A DNA stretch of 64,000 nt from Larus michahellis (Eukaryota > Chordata > Aves > Charadriiformes > Laridae). The position numbers and the translations under genes were made by a program. Under the pieces are notes generated by a model. The model was not told where the DNA came from and made no database searches. It saw nothing but the letters and a program-made list of their open reading frames with translations. Positions 22,999 through 36,734 of the stretch are shown one piece after another (the first letter of the stretch is position 1; each line of letters begins with the position of its first letter). The stretch is from NCBI RefSeq assembly GCF_964199755.1, contig NC_133897.1, positions 124,264,125 through 124,328,124 of the forward strand, given 5' to 3'.

Positions 22999-25900
22999 GA
23001 CACAGAACATAACAATACAAATGAATGAGGTGGGTAAAATAACTTTGGAAAAAGTGCAAATGAAATTAAAGGAAAATAGAATTTAACAAGATAGGTGATA
23101 TGATGTCAAACGAAAAATATAGACAAAACCATAAAGGAGACAGGGTGGTCAATCAATAATGATTGAAAATGGAGCGGAGCAATGTACAAGGGTATAAAAA
23201 GGCAGCAACGACAGTGTAAATGAAAGAGAAGGAGCAGGCAAAGAAATTAAAAGAGGCTGATGTCTCACGGCACTAAAATGAATAATTTCAATCATAATGT
23301 TGAAAAAAGCCATACACGTACACTACTGGAGAAAAGTATGAAATGGACGTAGCAATAAAATAACTATGTTCAGAAAGGTTACCTTCTAATTTGTGTCTTC
23401 AGAAAGAGACAGAAAGACAAATGTAAAGAAATTAAACAGTTCAGTAAGTTTCCCTTCCATTAGTAAAGTTAAGATGTGATAAGCTTATGTTTGTATATGA
23501 TTTTGGCAATAAGACTTTTGTCAGTAGCCATTATATGTGAAATTTAAAAAAAAAAAAAAAGCATAGCATATCACATTGTTAATAGTTTGACTTCATATAA
23601 ATTGTGCCTCTCAGCTTTTACATTACATGAAATGAACTTTGCAGTCCCAGGGTACTCAGGCACGGATGAATTTCAAATCATGTATTGTCTGTGTGACTGT
23701 GACAACTCATCACACTCGGGAAATCCAGCCTTTATCAGACCTAAGAGTGTAATAGAAGAAGGGAAAGAGACTAGATCTAAGCTGCTGTAGCAGAGTGGCA
23801 TATTGGACAAACGTCGTAAAATATAGCCAAACTCTGCCTATAACCAGCATTTCTTTTGTGACTTCTTTATTCGAAGCTCTGAGAATCACCAAATTACTCC
23901 TGAAAAATTCCAACAAAGACCCACATGTATCTATCTTGTATGACTAAGAATAAAAAAGAAAGGAAGGAAAAGCTGTTTTGCTGAAAATGGAGTCTCATTA
24001 GCAAAAAGACAATGAAACAAAGAGTACGCTGTTGCAACTGATCTTTTTCCTTTTAAAGGGTTGGAGTCTTGCATTGTTATGAAAGTGAGATAGGACGATC
24101 TGCCAGCATATGACTATCTTGTGATTCTGATATCCAATAACTTCTGCCTAAACTGTGGAAACCCACTTAATCTTTATTATGGTTTTATATGTCCGAAGAG
24201 ACTTATGACTCATGAAATACTTCATCCATTACCATCAATATACAGAAGTGATGTGCTTTGCTTTTGCATTCGCGTTGTCATACTTTCCATGTATTCACTA
24301 TAGAAAAGTTAACTTTCGGTTTGGAAGCCTTTCATACTAGAGCAAAGCATTGAAGAGATCCAAAACAAATGTCTAATTTTTAAGAGAGAGTGTAGCGTTT
24401 ACATATCTGTCTATAACATTGGCCACCTTGAATTCCTTATCCTTTTCCTTTTCAAGAGACAGTGAGATCGTTTCTTTACATTTTAAGCTGCCTTTAAAAA
24501 AGAGAGACAAATCAATCACATAGACCAGTCACGTATTCCTATACAAAACTGAAGACAAATGTTCTGCTATAAAACTAGTAAAAGAATGATGAAGAAATAA
24601 AGCTTTCTAAGCTACTTAACAATATTCATATGATTAAAATCCATAATCTGTCAAATTAAGTCATAAAGTTTTGCCATAGTCTACAATGTAGAGAGATGAC
24701 TACAACTTAAGTTTGCTCACTATCTGCCTGTCTGACTTTCTACTTTGAGAAAAAAATGCTGTATCTTCTGCTAATATAAAATACAACAGATATAAAATAG
24801 AAGTATGCATCAGTTTATGTTATCACTGCAACATTATCCAAAATTCTGAAGGAAAAAAGTTGTATAATGTGCATATGTATACTGTAAATATAGTATAGTA
24901 TATTGTAGTATCACTACAACTTCTTATACTTTAAATCACCAGAAACAGTAATTTAAAGCCCAATATCTTTGCTTAACTATTATTTTGTACTCTTCCAAAA
25001 TTTTTTCTAAGCTTCCATTTTGATACACTGAAATTTAGGTTTGTTGCCAATCTTTTCTGAGGTCTATCAGTGTACCTCTGGATAAGATTGAGGAAATTAA
25101 ATATAACACTCAAATACTTTTTCTGTTTTAAGAGTGATTCTCTTATTTCATATGAGAGAAGGATGTAGGACTCACAGGAAGGGGCCTTGCCAATTTGTGC
25201 CTTTGAGCATAGATGCAATTTATTTTTGAGACTCCAATTTCATTGGTAATAGTGCAAATAAAGTGGCACCCGCTGTCTGTTCCCACTCATGCTTGCTGCC
25301 AGGGGCTCTATCAAAGGGACAGTTAGACTGGGTTAAAGTACATATTGGGGTCACATATTGTAGAGCCTAAGAATCTCCTTCCATGTTCATAAGAGTATTC
25401 TATGAATTTTGTAATAATTTACAGAGCTTTTTCAATTAAGTCTTCTCGGTGTGCGTAGCGGCGCCAGAGCCGTAGACTCCTCTGTCAGCATGGCATTGTA
25501 CTCACTTAACTCAGATGACTGCATTGGCCCTTGGGCTTAATTTCCTCACGATTTCTTGCATTGCATTTTAATGTATTTCCTTCTGGTTGCCTCCTCTTTC
25601 CAACAAACCCTATGTTTCATTGGTCTTCTAGCCCAGAGATCTGAACTGCATATTTCTGAAATTTTCTTGTTTGAAACACTAATGAGACTCTTACAGCTAT
25701 TTCATATCGATACCAGTGTCGAGATGTTCCTGCCTTTCATAAAGTGCTCTTTGAAAGCTATCCCACCATTTTGGGTTTTAACAATGAACTAAAGGAACAC
25801 CAAAGAATAAAACCAAGAGGAACTGAAAAAAGTGCAGAAAGGTGGTTGCATTTTTTAAACATTTTTGATCTAGTTGATCAAAAAGATACTTAAACTGGCC

Positions 25901-28900
25901 CTCTGCAAGGCTGCTGACAAAAAGAAGATTCACTGCATTAAAACTCACAGCTGTTTCTGCATGTGAGAGGAGCAGCTGCCGACCCATGCCAAAATACTAT
26001 GCAAGACAACACTGTATTAAAGACTTGAGTTTAAATGTTACCAGTATAGTATCTTCTGTGGCACAACTAATGTAATACTGACATTTCAATATGCTTATAC
26101 AGTAAAATCAAAGTTTCTGTAAGGGTTCTCTTAAAAATCAGTCATACTCTGAATTTATTCACTGTTGCAAAAAAAAGTGGTGCATGAATGGCCACAGGTA
26201 TGGCAGAACCAAACACATATTCGTGCAAATTAAAGATATGTAATGACAGTTATATGCCAAAATTAAATGAAGGGAATTTGACACTTGAAAAGCATCTTCC
26301 ATCATGAAGTTTCTGTATGAAGTCTAATAAACCCATAGTGACACTGGAATGCTACTAGTATACACCAAATGACCACATATTTTTTGTTTGTTTGTTTGTT
26401 TTTCAACAGTTTTTCTGTTTAAGGATGGTAGAATAGCACACACTCATCATTTTAATTGTATGTATAATTTAAAATGTACTTAAAATTTAAACAAAATCAG
26501 AATAAAGGAAACTATAAGCTAACAGAGGTGTTTCAATGTCATCAGTAGTTTACCACTATAATGCCTTGGTGGAAAACCAAGCAGCATCGTGGAAAGGAGA
26601 AGTGGTGAAAGCTGGTTTTTAGACTTGCTTCCTCTGCTTCTTCTGCTCGTGTCAAATAAGCAGTGAGTTCCGACTACAGCATTTCCTTGGCTGGAAACGT
26701 CATAACATCCCTCTTGGCAATGGATTTCTGAACCTTTTTTGATAGCTGAGGTCAGACTACATCCTTTCAGTGAAGGTACTAAGAAAGCCATCCTCCCCCA
26801 ACTGGCTGCCTTTTTTTTTTTTTTTCTTTACATTTTAGGAACTCAGCACATTAGGACTTGTTCTATCTGTCAAATTTAATAGTGTATACTACAAGCAAAA
26901 ATTAAAGGCTGTGCAAGCTCACATATGCGATGCATACATAAAAGATGATTGCATAAGCCTTGTTTCTTTGGGATAAAAAGGAGTTATGGCTTGCCAGAAG
27001 CATGAAGAATAATTTAAGGGGATTAAGAGAAAAAAAATAAAATTAAATTGCTTCATCCATCCACTCGCTGGCGTTTATTTGCATAGTTCCATATACAGAG
27101 CTAAGGATTAGGTCTTCAAATTTCAGCAAATTCAAAGATGTCTAAAGTGAACTAGTACATGTGAGCATATTTAGCATGTAATGTAACAGGAAATATTTTT
27201 AATGATGCTATAAAATGCTAACCAGTAGATCATTAAAGAAATATTTTTATGTTCTTCACTTAACACTCTCTAGCATCTTTTTTACTTATTCAAGATGATA
27301 GAAGGTTAAAGTGTCTTTGAAACAAGTATATCTGCTCTTTAAAAGCAGAAGTTTGGTACTCCAAAGAGATAATAAACTCAAGGAAGAATCTCAAGGAAGT
27401 CTCATCCTCTGGTTTACTCTTAGAAATTTGACTGGTGCCTGTAAAAATGAAAATCTTCTTACAGGTTAGTCTTCTGTTTCTTTATTTTCCAAGGCAATTA
27501 TTCACCAACTGTCCAACAGTGATGTTAAAATTAGCTGTACAGTAAGACAGAGAAAGAATGTCAAGGTTATTTACAAACTCTGAAATATTTGAAGGGCGAT
27601 CCAAATTTAGCAGGAAGAGAACAACATCAGGAAGAGAAAAAGGGTGCTTATCCTGAAATTTTCTCTTTGAAAACTGTATATGAAGCAGGCTTAAATATTA
27701 CACTTGATATGTTACATCTTATGTTTCCTTTGAGGGGCTATTTTTGTACTACTAGTAAAACCAGTGAAAATAAAATTGGATATTCTTTGTAAAGCAAAAT
27801 GCCCAAATCAGTGAGAGATACTAATTATTAATAACCAGGTTTTCAGTTCGATGTTTTCTGCCTGTTGATTCTGGGTTTCCTTTATTGCTTCCTTCTTTGC
27901 TTATATTTTTTGTTACTTCTTGCATATGAGGTTGAATCTGGTAAGTACATAAATGTTCTAGCCTAGTTGAGAGATTCTCTGTCTCTCATGCCTTTGCAGT
28001 TCAATGTTTTTACTGATCAAAAGCATAACTGAAAATTGCCAGCCATATTTTGTTTCTTTCCATGAATGTCTGTGAATCAATGAATTTGGAAGATTGTGAG
28101 AAGTTGAGGCATCCTTGCTAGGTTTATGTAAATGTGGGAGATTTTATGGTGTATGCTTAATTAGACAGAAGTGAAGACTTCGGGTGAGATACGACCCTCC
28201 TGTAGACAGGCATTTTCTTCCTGAATCTACTACCCCCACACAGAGAAACGGATAAGGTATTTCCCACCAATTCGTTTGATGTTGGTATGTTCTTGAGCTT
28301 ATTGGCAGCTTTTTGCCCACCTTTCTCTGCATCTGAGGTTAATTAGACAGTTAATGGGGTAGCCCCGAGTCGTTAGAGTGGGAGAAAGGGGAGGACTGTG
28401 AAGGGCTGGATGGGGCTGTGAAGGGGACGAGGGCAGGCTCTGCTGCAGGATGGACCCCAACCCTGCTGTGCCCCTTCATGAGGACAGGAGTGTCACCAGA
28501 GTGTGTCTCTGTGATACCGGCCTGCCTACAGCCCTGCCGTGGCTGCCTCGCGTGCACTCCCGCATCCCACCTTATGGCACGAGGAAACGCGGGTCTATAA
28601 ACCTTGCTCAGTGCCCATTTGACATGGAGGAGCATGGAGGCAGAGCACGCACTGGCAGGATGAAGCATTTTCCTCAATTCTAGGTGCATTTCTTTTTTAA
28701 CATTGAGCCTGCGGTTCTCAGGGAGACTTGGTGATATATCTGAAAACTTACAAATGATAGACTTAAAAGATCCACGCTAAAAATTAACATTGATTAAAAA
28801 AAAAAAGGTCATATTAAATTATTCTTTCAATGACAGAAGCAAACTTTTTTCCCACACAGTTTTCAAATAGTTAAGTATTTGGAGGGTGCTTTTGATAAAT

Positions 28901-31900
28901 GGACTACTTAGGTAACTTGCCTAGTGAAAAAAAAAGAAAAGACAACACGTGTCTCTCAAACATCTGTTCTGGCAGATTTTGACATCTGTAGCATTTTGTG
29001 GCAATTGGAGAATTACCACAGTGGCCAAAAAGACTAAGGGTATTAGGGTAGGAGAAGGTTATTGTATTGTAGATGCCTAATCTGTCCACAAGAGAGCATT
29101 GTAAATCCAAAAACGGGCAGTTCAAGCACATGAAGTTCATGAGACCTAAATGTGTTGCTTTTTCCCCACTGCTGTCAGAAAGCTCAAGAAATGATGACTA
29201 TGTTTATTGACGTTAGTATCAGACAGATAATTAATTATTTAGGGTTTTTCCTGAGAAGTGAACAGGTCACCTTCATTACACATAACTTTGAAAAATACCG
29301 TGAGTGATACTGCAGATCATAAAACATTAAAATGCAAGCAGTGCTTGAGAATTTCAGTGCCCATATATTTGTTTTACTTGTCCTTTTGGGTCTGAAATGC
29401 TTGCATTTCTACATTACTGAATGGTGTGTTTTTAAGAAAAACATCATTAACAAACCCTACCTTGAAAATGCAAAGGCTGAGGTCTGTCTTTTTTATTGTG
29501 AGTGGAAGGAAGATGAGAAATGCTGAAAAGAAAGTCTGAGAGAGATTACACACTATTTTTTTTCAACATCAAAAAAGAATAAAAACCTAGTAAACAAAGG
29601 GTCGAGAGCAGAGAAGTGGGAAAATGGAAATCAGGAAGGAAAAAGGAGAAATTAAGCTCCAGGCAAGGAATATCAGAAGGGTAGGCTGGAAGGCAGCATA
29701 AGCAACCTGATTTTCAGTTGTGCACCCTGCCAGCCTCTGGGCATGCACACGACTGCCCACCTCACATCTCTTTCTTTCCAAGCTTCTCCAGCAAGCAATG
29801 ACTGTATTCCACCCCTGTGGATGGGAGGCTGCCAGATCAGCGCTAACAGCTCTCCCCTGGTTCAGCCTTGGAAAATCCCACACCCTGCTTTGCACGTTCT
29901 GCTGATGCTGCACGGTGAGGTTGCTCCAAGAGTCTCACCTTATTTTCTCCCCTTCCTTGTGTGTCGTTTCCAGATGGGGAGTTATTTCTTGTGCAGGCTT
30001 GAAAGAAAGAGCAACACCCTCTCTCCACATTGTCTTGCAATCCCCTTCCTTACTCCCATGACGTTGCACTGCCGTAGAGATCTGTCACCATCTGCAGGAT
30101 GGGGCTGTTCTCTGGGAGACACAGTGTCCCCTCTGGCCTCGCCGCTGAGCAGCAGGTGTGCGGCTGGGGAAATGGAAGCAGAGCACAGTGGGACAAGAGC
30201 CTCTGATCAGAGTTTGTGCCAGAGGCGCATCAGCTGTTTGGGGTGGGATGAGGTGGCATAATGAGTGGGTTGAAATAATAATGGAATGGATTTAAAAAAG
30301 ATAGAATTTTATGTATTATGTCTGCCAGGTTAATGAAGTCTATTTAGGAGGGTTAACAGAGAAATATCAGTAAGTGCCTGCCAAACATGCCAGCTACAGG
30401 ATCTTCCAGCAATGAATCCAGTAACGTTTGAGCAGCTTGATACTTTTATCCAGGTACGCACAACATAGACTTCCAAAACTCACCAAAAATAAACAACGAA
30501 AGATTATTGTGAGTAAAGGGATGGTTCTATGACATCAAACAATGGTGTCAATTCTGTAGGGATTATATTTTAGAGACCAGATTAAAATAGCCTGTAATTT
30601 GCATTGCACTTTCTGTCTCTGCTGGATGGCTCTAGGCCTTTGCAAGTACCTTGAAAAGGAGAAAGAAAAAGTATTAGGACTGGAGGTGAGGCTGAGAGAA
30701 ACAAATGTAATGATATGGCAAAGACAAGGTTATGCATTATATTTCTTGATAATCTTTCTGCCTGAACAATAAGGAACACAGAATGAAACTAGTAATGAAT
30801 TTAAACTTGCCATTCAGGGTTGTTTGCAATGAAGCTGAAGGATGTGCAGTGGGTGCTGAAAAGAGAATTTCTGCTAATAAAGCCACAACATTACTGCTCA
30901 GGTCAGTGTTGGACCCACTCTGCATGCAAAACCACATTTTTATGACTGTAATTGCAAGATTTGGTGGTGTGATCCTGGCCCCAGTGGGAGATTGGAAGAG
31001 GTCCTCAGCAGCATGTGTAGTCGCTTGTCTGAAAGATTTCCCCCTTCCAGTCAGTTGACTGGATGCATTGTATCCTACGGTAATCAACTTCTTCCATAAA
31101 AAGAAAGTATAGACAAAGTTTCCATGTTTTGGTTGCATCTCAAAACTGGTTGTGGGGGGAAAGGGTAGATTTTGCAGCTAAAGACTGAGCAGTGGGGCAC
31201 ATGTGGTGGTTCAGATTGCTGGCACTTCTACTTAGAGGTGGTGTATTTTCACTTTTACCTTAGGTTGGAACCTGGCTGGAATTAAGTGGCTTTGGGAGGG
31301 AGCTTCATAATGAAAGATGGAAGAACTATCATTCGTGTCTCAAGAAGGTAAGATAATATTTTCAGTATTTGCAGAAAATAAGAAAATCAAATACAATGTG
31401 CCTTTAAAAGTGATGGGAGGAAGACTTGCCTATTTTGTCTTCTGGTGGGATGAATGCTTTGAGGTATTCAGGTATCATATTGAAAAGCAGGTTCAGTTGC
31501 CCAGTTCATTTGTCCAGAGCATAAAGAAGCCTGTAGATTTGCAGAGCAAGATGTGAAAGTAAAATTGTGTCTATACCTCCTCTATACCTCTTGCTTTAGA
31601 TGCACCAATATCTCACTTGATAACCTCTTTGGTTATAAACCGGGAGAAATACAGAGCAGCTATTCCACTTCCTTGGCTCTTGTTCTGAATATATCAGCAG
31701 GAAAGTTATTTACAAATATTTTATGAAATAGTGTGGTGTTTCTTTTTTCCAGTGAACTGTCTCAAATATTACTTGCTAACTGTCTTGTGAGGGATAATCA
31801 AAAACTCAGTAGCTCTCTAAGTAAAGTGAAAAAGGCACTGGGGGAAAGAAGAGACCTTGAGGAGAATCCCTAGGACAGCTGTGAATCTTTGACTGTGTTT

Positions 31901-32536
31901 TTTTTGTTATTGTTCCTGACTTACCAAAGAAGCCAAGCCCCAAGGCAGGGTGTAAGCCAGGTCTGTGTGCCCTGCTGAGGACAAGGTGGGGACTTGCTGT
32001 TCAGATGCAGGTTTTGGCTCTGGCAGTGAGAACCTGGCACGGACCACTGGCACTGGCACTTTGATGACAGAAGCCTTAGGGCAGATCTAAGGGTGCAAAG
32101 CCAGGCCAAGGGATACGTCAAAATTCACTTTTGTAACAACAAAAATACCAAAAACCTGGCTAGTTCCCTTGTTGTAGCTGTAGTAAGTGAAACTGTCAGA
32201 TAGTCCTAGCTGCAACATTTTCTTGGATTAAAAATGGGAGTACATTTGGCTTCTTACAGTTAATTCAGGACAGAAACTCAGGATTATTTGACTTCCATTT
32301 TTTTTGCTATTAGATCACAAATCTTGAGCAGTGATTCAGCTCCCAGAACACTACACTAATTTGATACTAATTCATGAAAGGTCATTGCTAGCATAACAAT
32401 ATCCTGTAATAGTAGAACAAGAATATTCAGTGGCATTTTACATGTGCTTGGTGCTGTTAAGCTATCATTTAATGTCACTGTAGATCCTATGCAGTGGTGA
32501 ACATTAAAACTCTTTTCTTTCCTTAATTCTGCTGCC
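22999..32536. other. Gene-desert-like sequence, no supportable gene
   Basis: AT-rich, with an A15 run near 23546, a (TTTG)n stretch at 26383-26401 and T15 at 26811-26825. GC-richer patches at 28360-28690 and 29700-30260 carry chance frames (the longest 172 codons on the plus strand at 29743-30261) with no domain or family signature. Nothing else recognised. Confidence 0.5.
26383..26401. repeat. (TTTG)n microsatellite
   Basis: A short perfect TTTG tetranucleotide run. Confidence 0.85.
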
Positions 32537-33213
32537 TCATGGGGGTGTTGGTTGATGAAAAGCTCAACATGAGCCTGCAATGTGCACTAGCAGCCCAAAA
32601 AGCCGACTGTATCCTGGGCTGCATCAAAAGAAGCATGGCCAGCAGGTTGAAGGAGGTGATTCTCCCCCTCTGCTCTGCTCTGGTGAGACCCCACCTGGAG
32701 TACTGCGTGCAGCTCTGGGCCCCCAAAATAAGAAGGACATGGACTTTTTGGAGCAAGTCCAGAGGAGGGCCATGAAGATAATCAGAGGGCTGGAGCACCT
32801 CTCCTATGAAGGCAGGCTGAGAGAGTTGAGGTTGTTCAGCCCGGAGAAAAGAAGGCTCCGGAGAGACCTCATAGCAGCTTTCTAGTACTTAAAGGAGGTC
32901 TACAGGAAAGATGGAGAGGGACTTTTTGCAAGGGCATATAGTGATAGGACAAGGGGCAATGGCTTAAAACTGAAAGAGGGTAAATATAGATTAGATATCA
33001 AGAAGAAATTCTTTACTGTGAGCGTGGTGAGACAGTGGAACAGGTTGCCCAGGGAAGCTGTGGATGCCCCATCCCTGGAAGTGTTCAAGGCCAGGTTGGA
33101 TGGGGCTTTGAGCAGCCTGGTCTAGTGGGAGGCGTCCCTGCCCATGGCAGGGGGGTGGGAACTAGATGATCTTTAAGGTGCCTTCCAACCCAACTCATTC
33201 TATGATTCTTTGA
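32537..33213 (+). mobile_element. CR1 LINE 3' fragment
   Basis: About 680 bp of a CR1 ORF2 end plus 3' tail. The visible RT-proximal motifs are [22 protein letters not shown] and [15 protein letters not shown], followed after a frameshift by [23 protein letters not shown]. The tail is TTCCAACCCAACTCATTCTATGATTCTT. It is interrupted by an in-frame TAG after AAF (32883) and by frameshifts, so it is inactive. Confidence 0.95.
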
Positions 33214-36018
33214 AACACAAATACGGGCTAAGATAAATAGAAATTGAAAACACTGAGAGGGCAATAGATGCACTGTGAATGTAACGCCAGACTAAATTTG
33301 ATCTTTGATGAGATGCTATCTGATGAGGCAAAACTGAAGCTCAGGGTCTTGATAACTGAGCCAGGAGGGTCTGTCACAGATGAGAGACTATGAAAGTCGG
33401 GATGTACCCAGGGCCCTAAGAATCTGAAAAAACTACTCAAAGTAGAACTGACAGGGTCGTTGATTTCACTGAGGCATTGATTTTGCTACAGGCCTAAGAA
33501 AACTCCAGTTTTATGAGAAATGTAAAAAAATGTTGGATTTGGCCTGATTCAGACCTAGCACTTCTGAATTTTCATCTTCACATTTTCATTACATGATTGT
33601 GTGCTCCCTGACCAGCACTTTTTCCATTAGACAGCCAGCAGAAATTGCGGGCAGGACTGAAAACAATTGGTATTCTCAAGTTCATTACATGCCCAGCATG
33701 AAATACTTTACATGAGACTTATTTTCATAATGCTTGGACTATTATCTGAATAAAAGAGTAAAGCTTTTCTTGTATTCATGTTGAAGGAGTGACAGTCATT
33801 AAAATGAACAAGTGCCTGTTACCTACGAAGTAAGCCTTGGAGCAAATCTCTGATCCAAGCATCCAAGTGAAGGAGGAGACAAGAAGGAGAATGGTAATGA
33901 GAAACTGCAAGGAATTTAAAAAGCAGTTGCCTTTGGCATGTTTTTATTAATTTTGGTTGATATGGGGAAAAAGGTTGGTGTGTTTAGTGAACTTTCAGCA
34001 CTTCACAAAGTTATGATGAAAATAGAAGTTACGGTAAATAAGTGTTGAAGTAAAAATTGCTCAGGCAATATTTATACGAAGAATGAAAAATCAGGCAGCA
34101 AATATTTTTCAAATGCTGCTGCTTTATGTAGGCATCCCATTCATAGTAACAGTTAATATCCAAGTACTACAGAGCAGCACTTTGTGCTGCTGTGTGTGAA
34201 AATGTGTTTTCTATCTGTTCAGTAAAGCCATTAAGAGAAAGGGAAAGCCAGTCACTTTGGTTGTTATTCCTTTCCTGACTGTGCTTTTGAACAAAAGGAA
34301 AAGCCAGCCTTGCCCTTTGCAACTGTTCTTGCCCCAGGCTGTGACTATATTTGTTCCAATATGTGTTAACCTAAAAGACAACATTTTGGTATTGCAAATC
34401 TAGGGGATGGCTTTTTTTAAAAAGTAAACTTAGTGTGTCTGAGCCTTCTTTCACTTTTGCCACTCTCATATTCACAGGTTACAGGTGTCTGTAGTAGGCT
34501 TCTGCTGTTGAATGGCAGGAAATCCATTTCTTCTTTTTGCGCTGGGGACCTCTTTGGAAATATCCATTGAAAGTTTGATTTTGTACTTGCTGTTGCAATA
34601 CCTTAAGACCGGGGCTTCTTCAATTCTTTCAGTTTCTAAAACTCTGTCTGAGAATTTGAACAGCAGTGACCTGGTAGTCTGTTTGAGCACAAACATACTG
34701 GTGCAGCTGATCACTGAAGACCTTCCACAGCTTTTTTTCTTGTTCAGATAACCAATTCCTTTGAGCCAGAGCTCCTCCTTCTGTCCTCTTTGTGTAACTC
34801 GTATGTCTTTTGCTGATGCTTGGAAACTCTTGTAAATGGGAGTTACCAATTGCAATTCTGTCAACCTTTTTTTCCAAACACCAGGCATTGTCTTGGTCTG
34901 TGTAGTTACATACTCTGACTCTGTTCAATGCCTTTGTGGTTAAGGCATCCTTTCGGATGTTGTAGATTCTCTGCTGTGTTCACATTCACTGTTGGAGAAG
35001 AATGATATGGAAAAAAAAATGCAAAACAAGAACAAAAAAAACTCAATTGCATACTCAATAAGCCTACAGATTGTCCAATATGAGAAGCTGCTTCTCCCAG
35101 GACTGTGGGATTTCATTAGAGCTATAACGGCTTTTATATTTTTTTTGCTTATCTGAGGTTTGGATAAGTAATCTGTATAAATCACATCTGTTGCAGAGAT
35201 GAGATGGACATGAATTGCAGCAAAGAACTTTTCTTGCATTACAGGAGAAAAGGGAAGATACAGACTCCCTTCTAATTTAAATATGCACCAACACTAGATG
35301 TTATAAATAGACTTGGTTCACATTTTGAAGATTTTACAAAGGTAAATTTTACAAAGGAAAGGACCTCACAAAGAAAAGTACGTTAGGAACTTCAAAATGA
35401 ACAGCAATCTTTTAAGCTGAAAAATAATGAGAAGCACAAGGAAATCATATATTTCATATCACTTTCCTCATGTAAACAGTCTGGTAATATTTTCCTTGCC
35501 CTCAATTTTTTTCCTGTAAATTTGTGTGTCTGCAGCTCAGTCTCCCTGAGTGAACATTTGTGCAATGTGTAGCTGGGCTGAATCCATGCGACACACCAGA
35601 CTCCAACTGAGCATCTTTGTAACATGAGAGTTCAGTATGGACTTTATTGTCTAGTTGGATCTTTTGTGTAATTTCACAATTGCACATCAAAGATTCATTA
35701 ACCTGTTATCCTATTTCATTTATCTTAATTTAACTTTAATTTTGTAGGGAGAGTTACTTGAGATGACTATGTTGAAATCACTGTAACTTGCCTAATCAAA
35801 CAGTTATTGCATTTGGTTTTGAATAACTTCAAATTCCTCAGGACGGGAGCTGTTACATTTCCATACCTCAAAAATTTTGAATACTCTCAAGAAATAGTCA
35901 ATAAAATAAGTGAATAATTATGATAAAATTATTGTTTATTTTCTTTGAGATTGCCAGGAACATTTGGCATCATTTTTGTTAATGAGGTGTTCAAAACCTA
36001 TCAGTCAAATGCACCAAT
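33214..36018. other. Non-coding stretch between CR1 copies
   Basis: No supportable gene. On the minus strand 34440-35240 has three overlapping frames of 99-138 codons with a lysine-rich composition but no recognised family. They may be chance or a decayed retrocopy. Confidence 0.4.
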
Positions 36019-36424
36019 ATAGAATCATAGAATCATTTAGGTTGGAAAGGGCCTTTAAGATCATCAAGTCCAACCATTAACCTAACGCTGCCAAGTTCAC
36101 CACTAAACCATGTGCCTAAGCACCATGCCTACACGTCTTTTAAATATCTTTAGGGATGGTGACTCTACCACTTCCCTGGGCAGCCTGTTCCAATGCTTGA
36201 CAACACTTTCGGTGAAGAAATTTCTTCTAATATCTAATCTAAACCTCCCCTGGCACTACTTGATGTTGTTTCCTCTTGTCTTGTCACTTGTTACTTAGGA
36301 GAAGAGACCAACCCCCACCTGGCTACAACCTCCCTTCAGATAGTTGTAGAGAGAGATAAGGTTTTCCCTCAGCCTTCTTTTCTCCAGGCTAAACAGCCCC
36401 AGATCCTGCAGCTGCTCCTCATAA
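36019..36424 (-). mobile_element. CR1 LINE 3' fragment, minus strand
   Basis: The plus strand starts AGAATCATAGAATCATTTAG, the reverse complement of a CR1 3' tail. The block CACTTCCCTGGGCAGCCTGT is the reverse of the conserved C-terminal ORF2 motif. It is truncated about 400 bp from the 3' end and close in sequence to the copy at 47124-47661, so probably the same subfamily. Confidence 0.95.
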
Positions 36425-36734
36425 GTATTGTTCACTGTGTTTCAAATTCATAACAAATTAGCTGATTCTCAAATAAATATATCTGTATGTGTGTGAGATG
36501 AATGTGGAGCCACAGAACATCAAGTACATTGCATTGAGTGAAGGCACAACAAAATAAATGAATTAAAAGCTTCAAGCATGTTGAATATTGTTGTGATTAA
36601 AAATGCATATTTTAAAAATTCACTAACAAGATACTATTCACTGTTCTAAAGGTAGATTTTGAATCCATAATAATGACAGATATGAGTAAAGACTGAATAG
36701 TATTTTACAAACTGATTTACTAAGATTGAAGGAC
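36425..36734. other. Short AT-rich spacer between two inverted CR1 copies
   Basis: 310 bp without genes or recognised elements. Confidence 0.6.

Noticed and set aside
28351..28689. 112-codon minus-strand frame in a GC-rich patch, considered as an exon
   Set aside because: No splice-site pair, domain or partner exon could be supported.
29743..30261. 172-codon plus-strand frame
   Set aside because: It lies in a GC-richer patch where stops are rarer, and no domain, signal peptide or family feature is seen.
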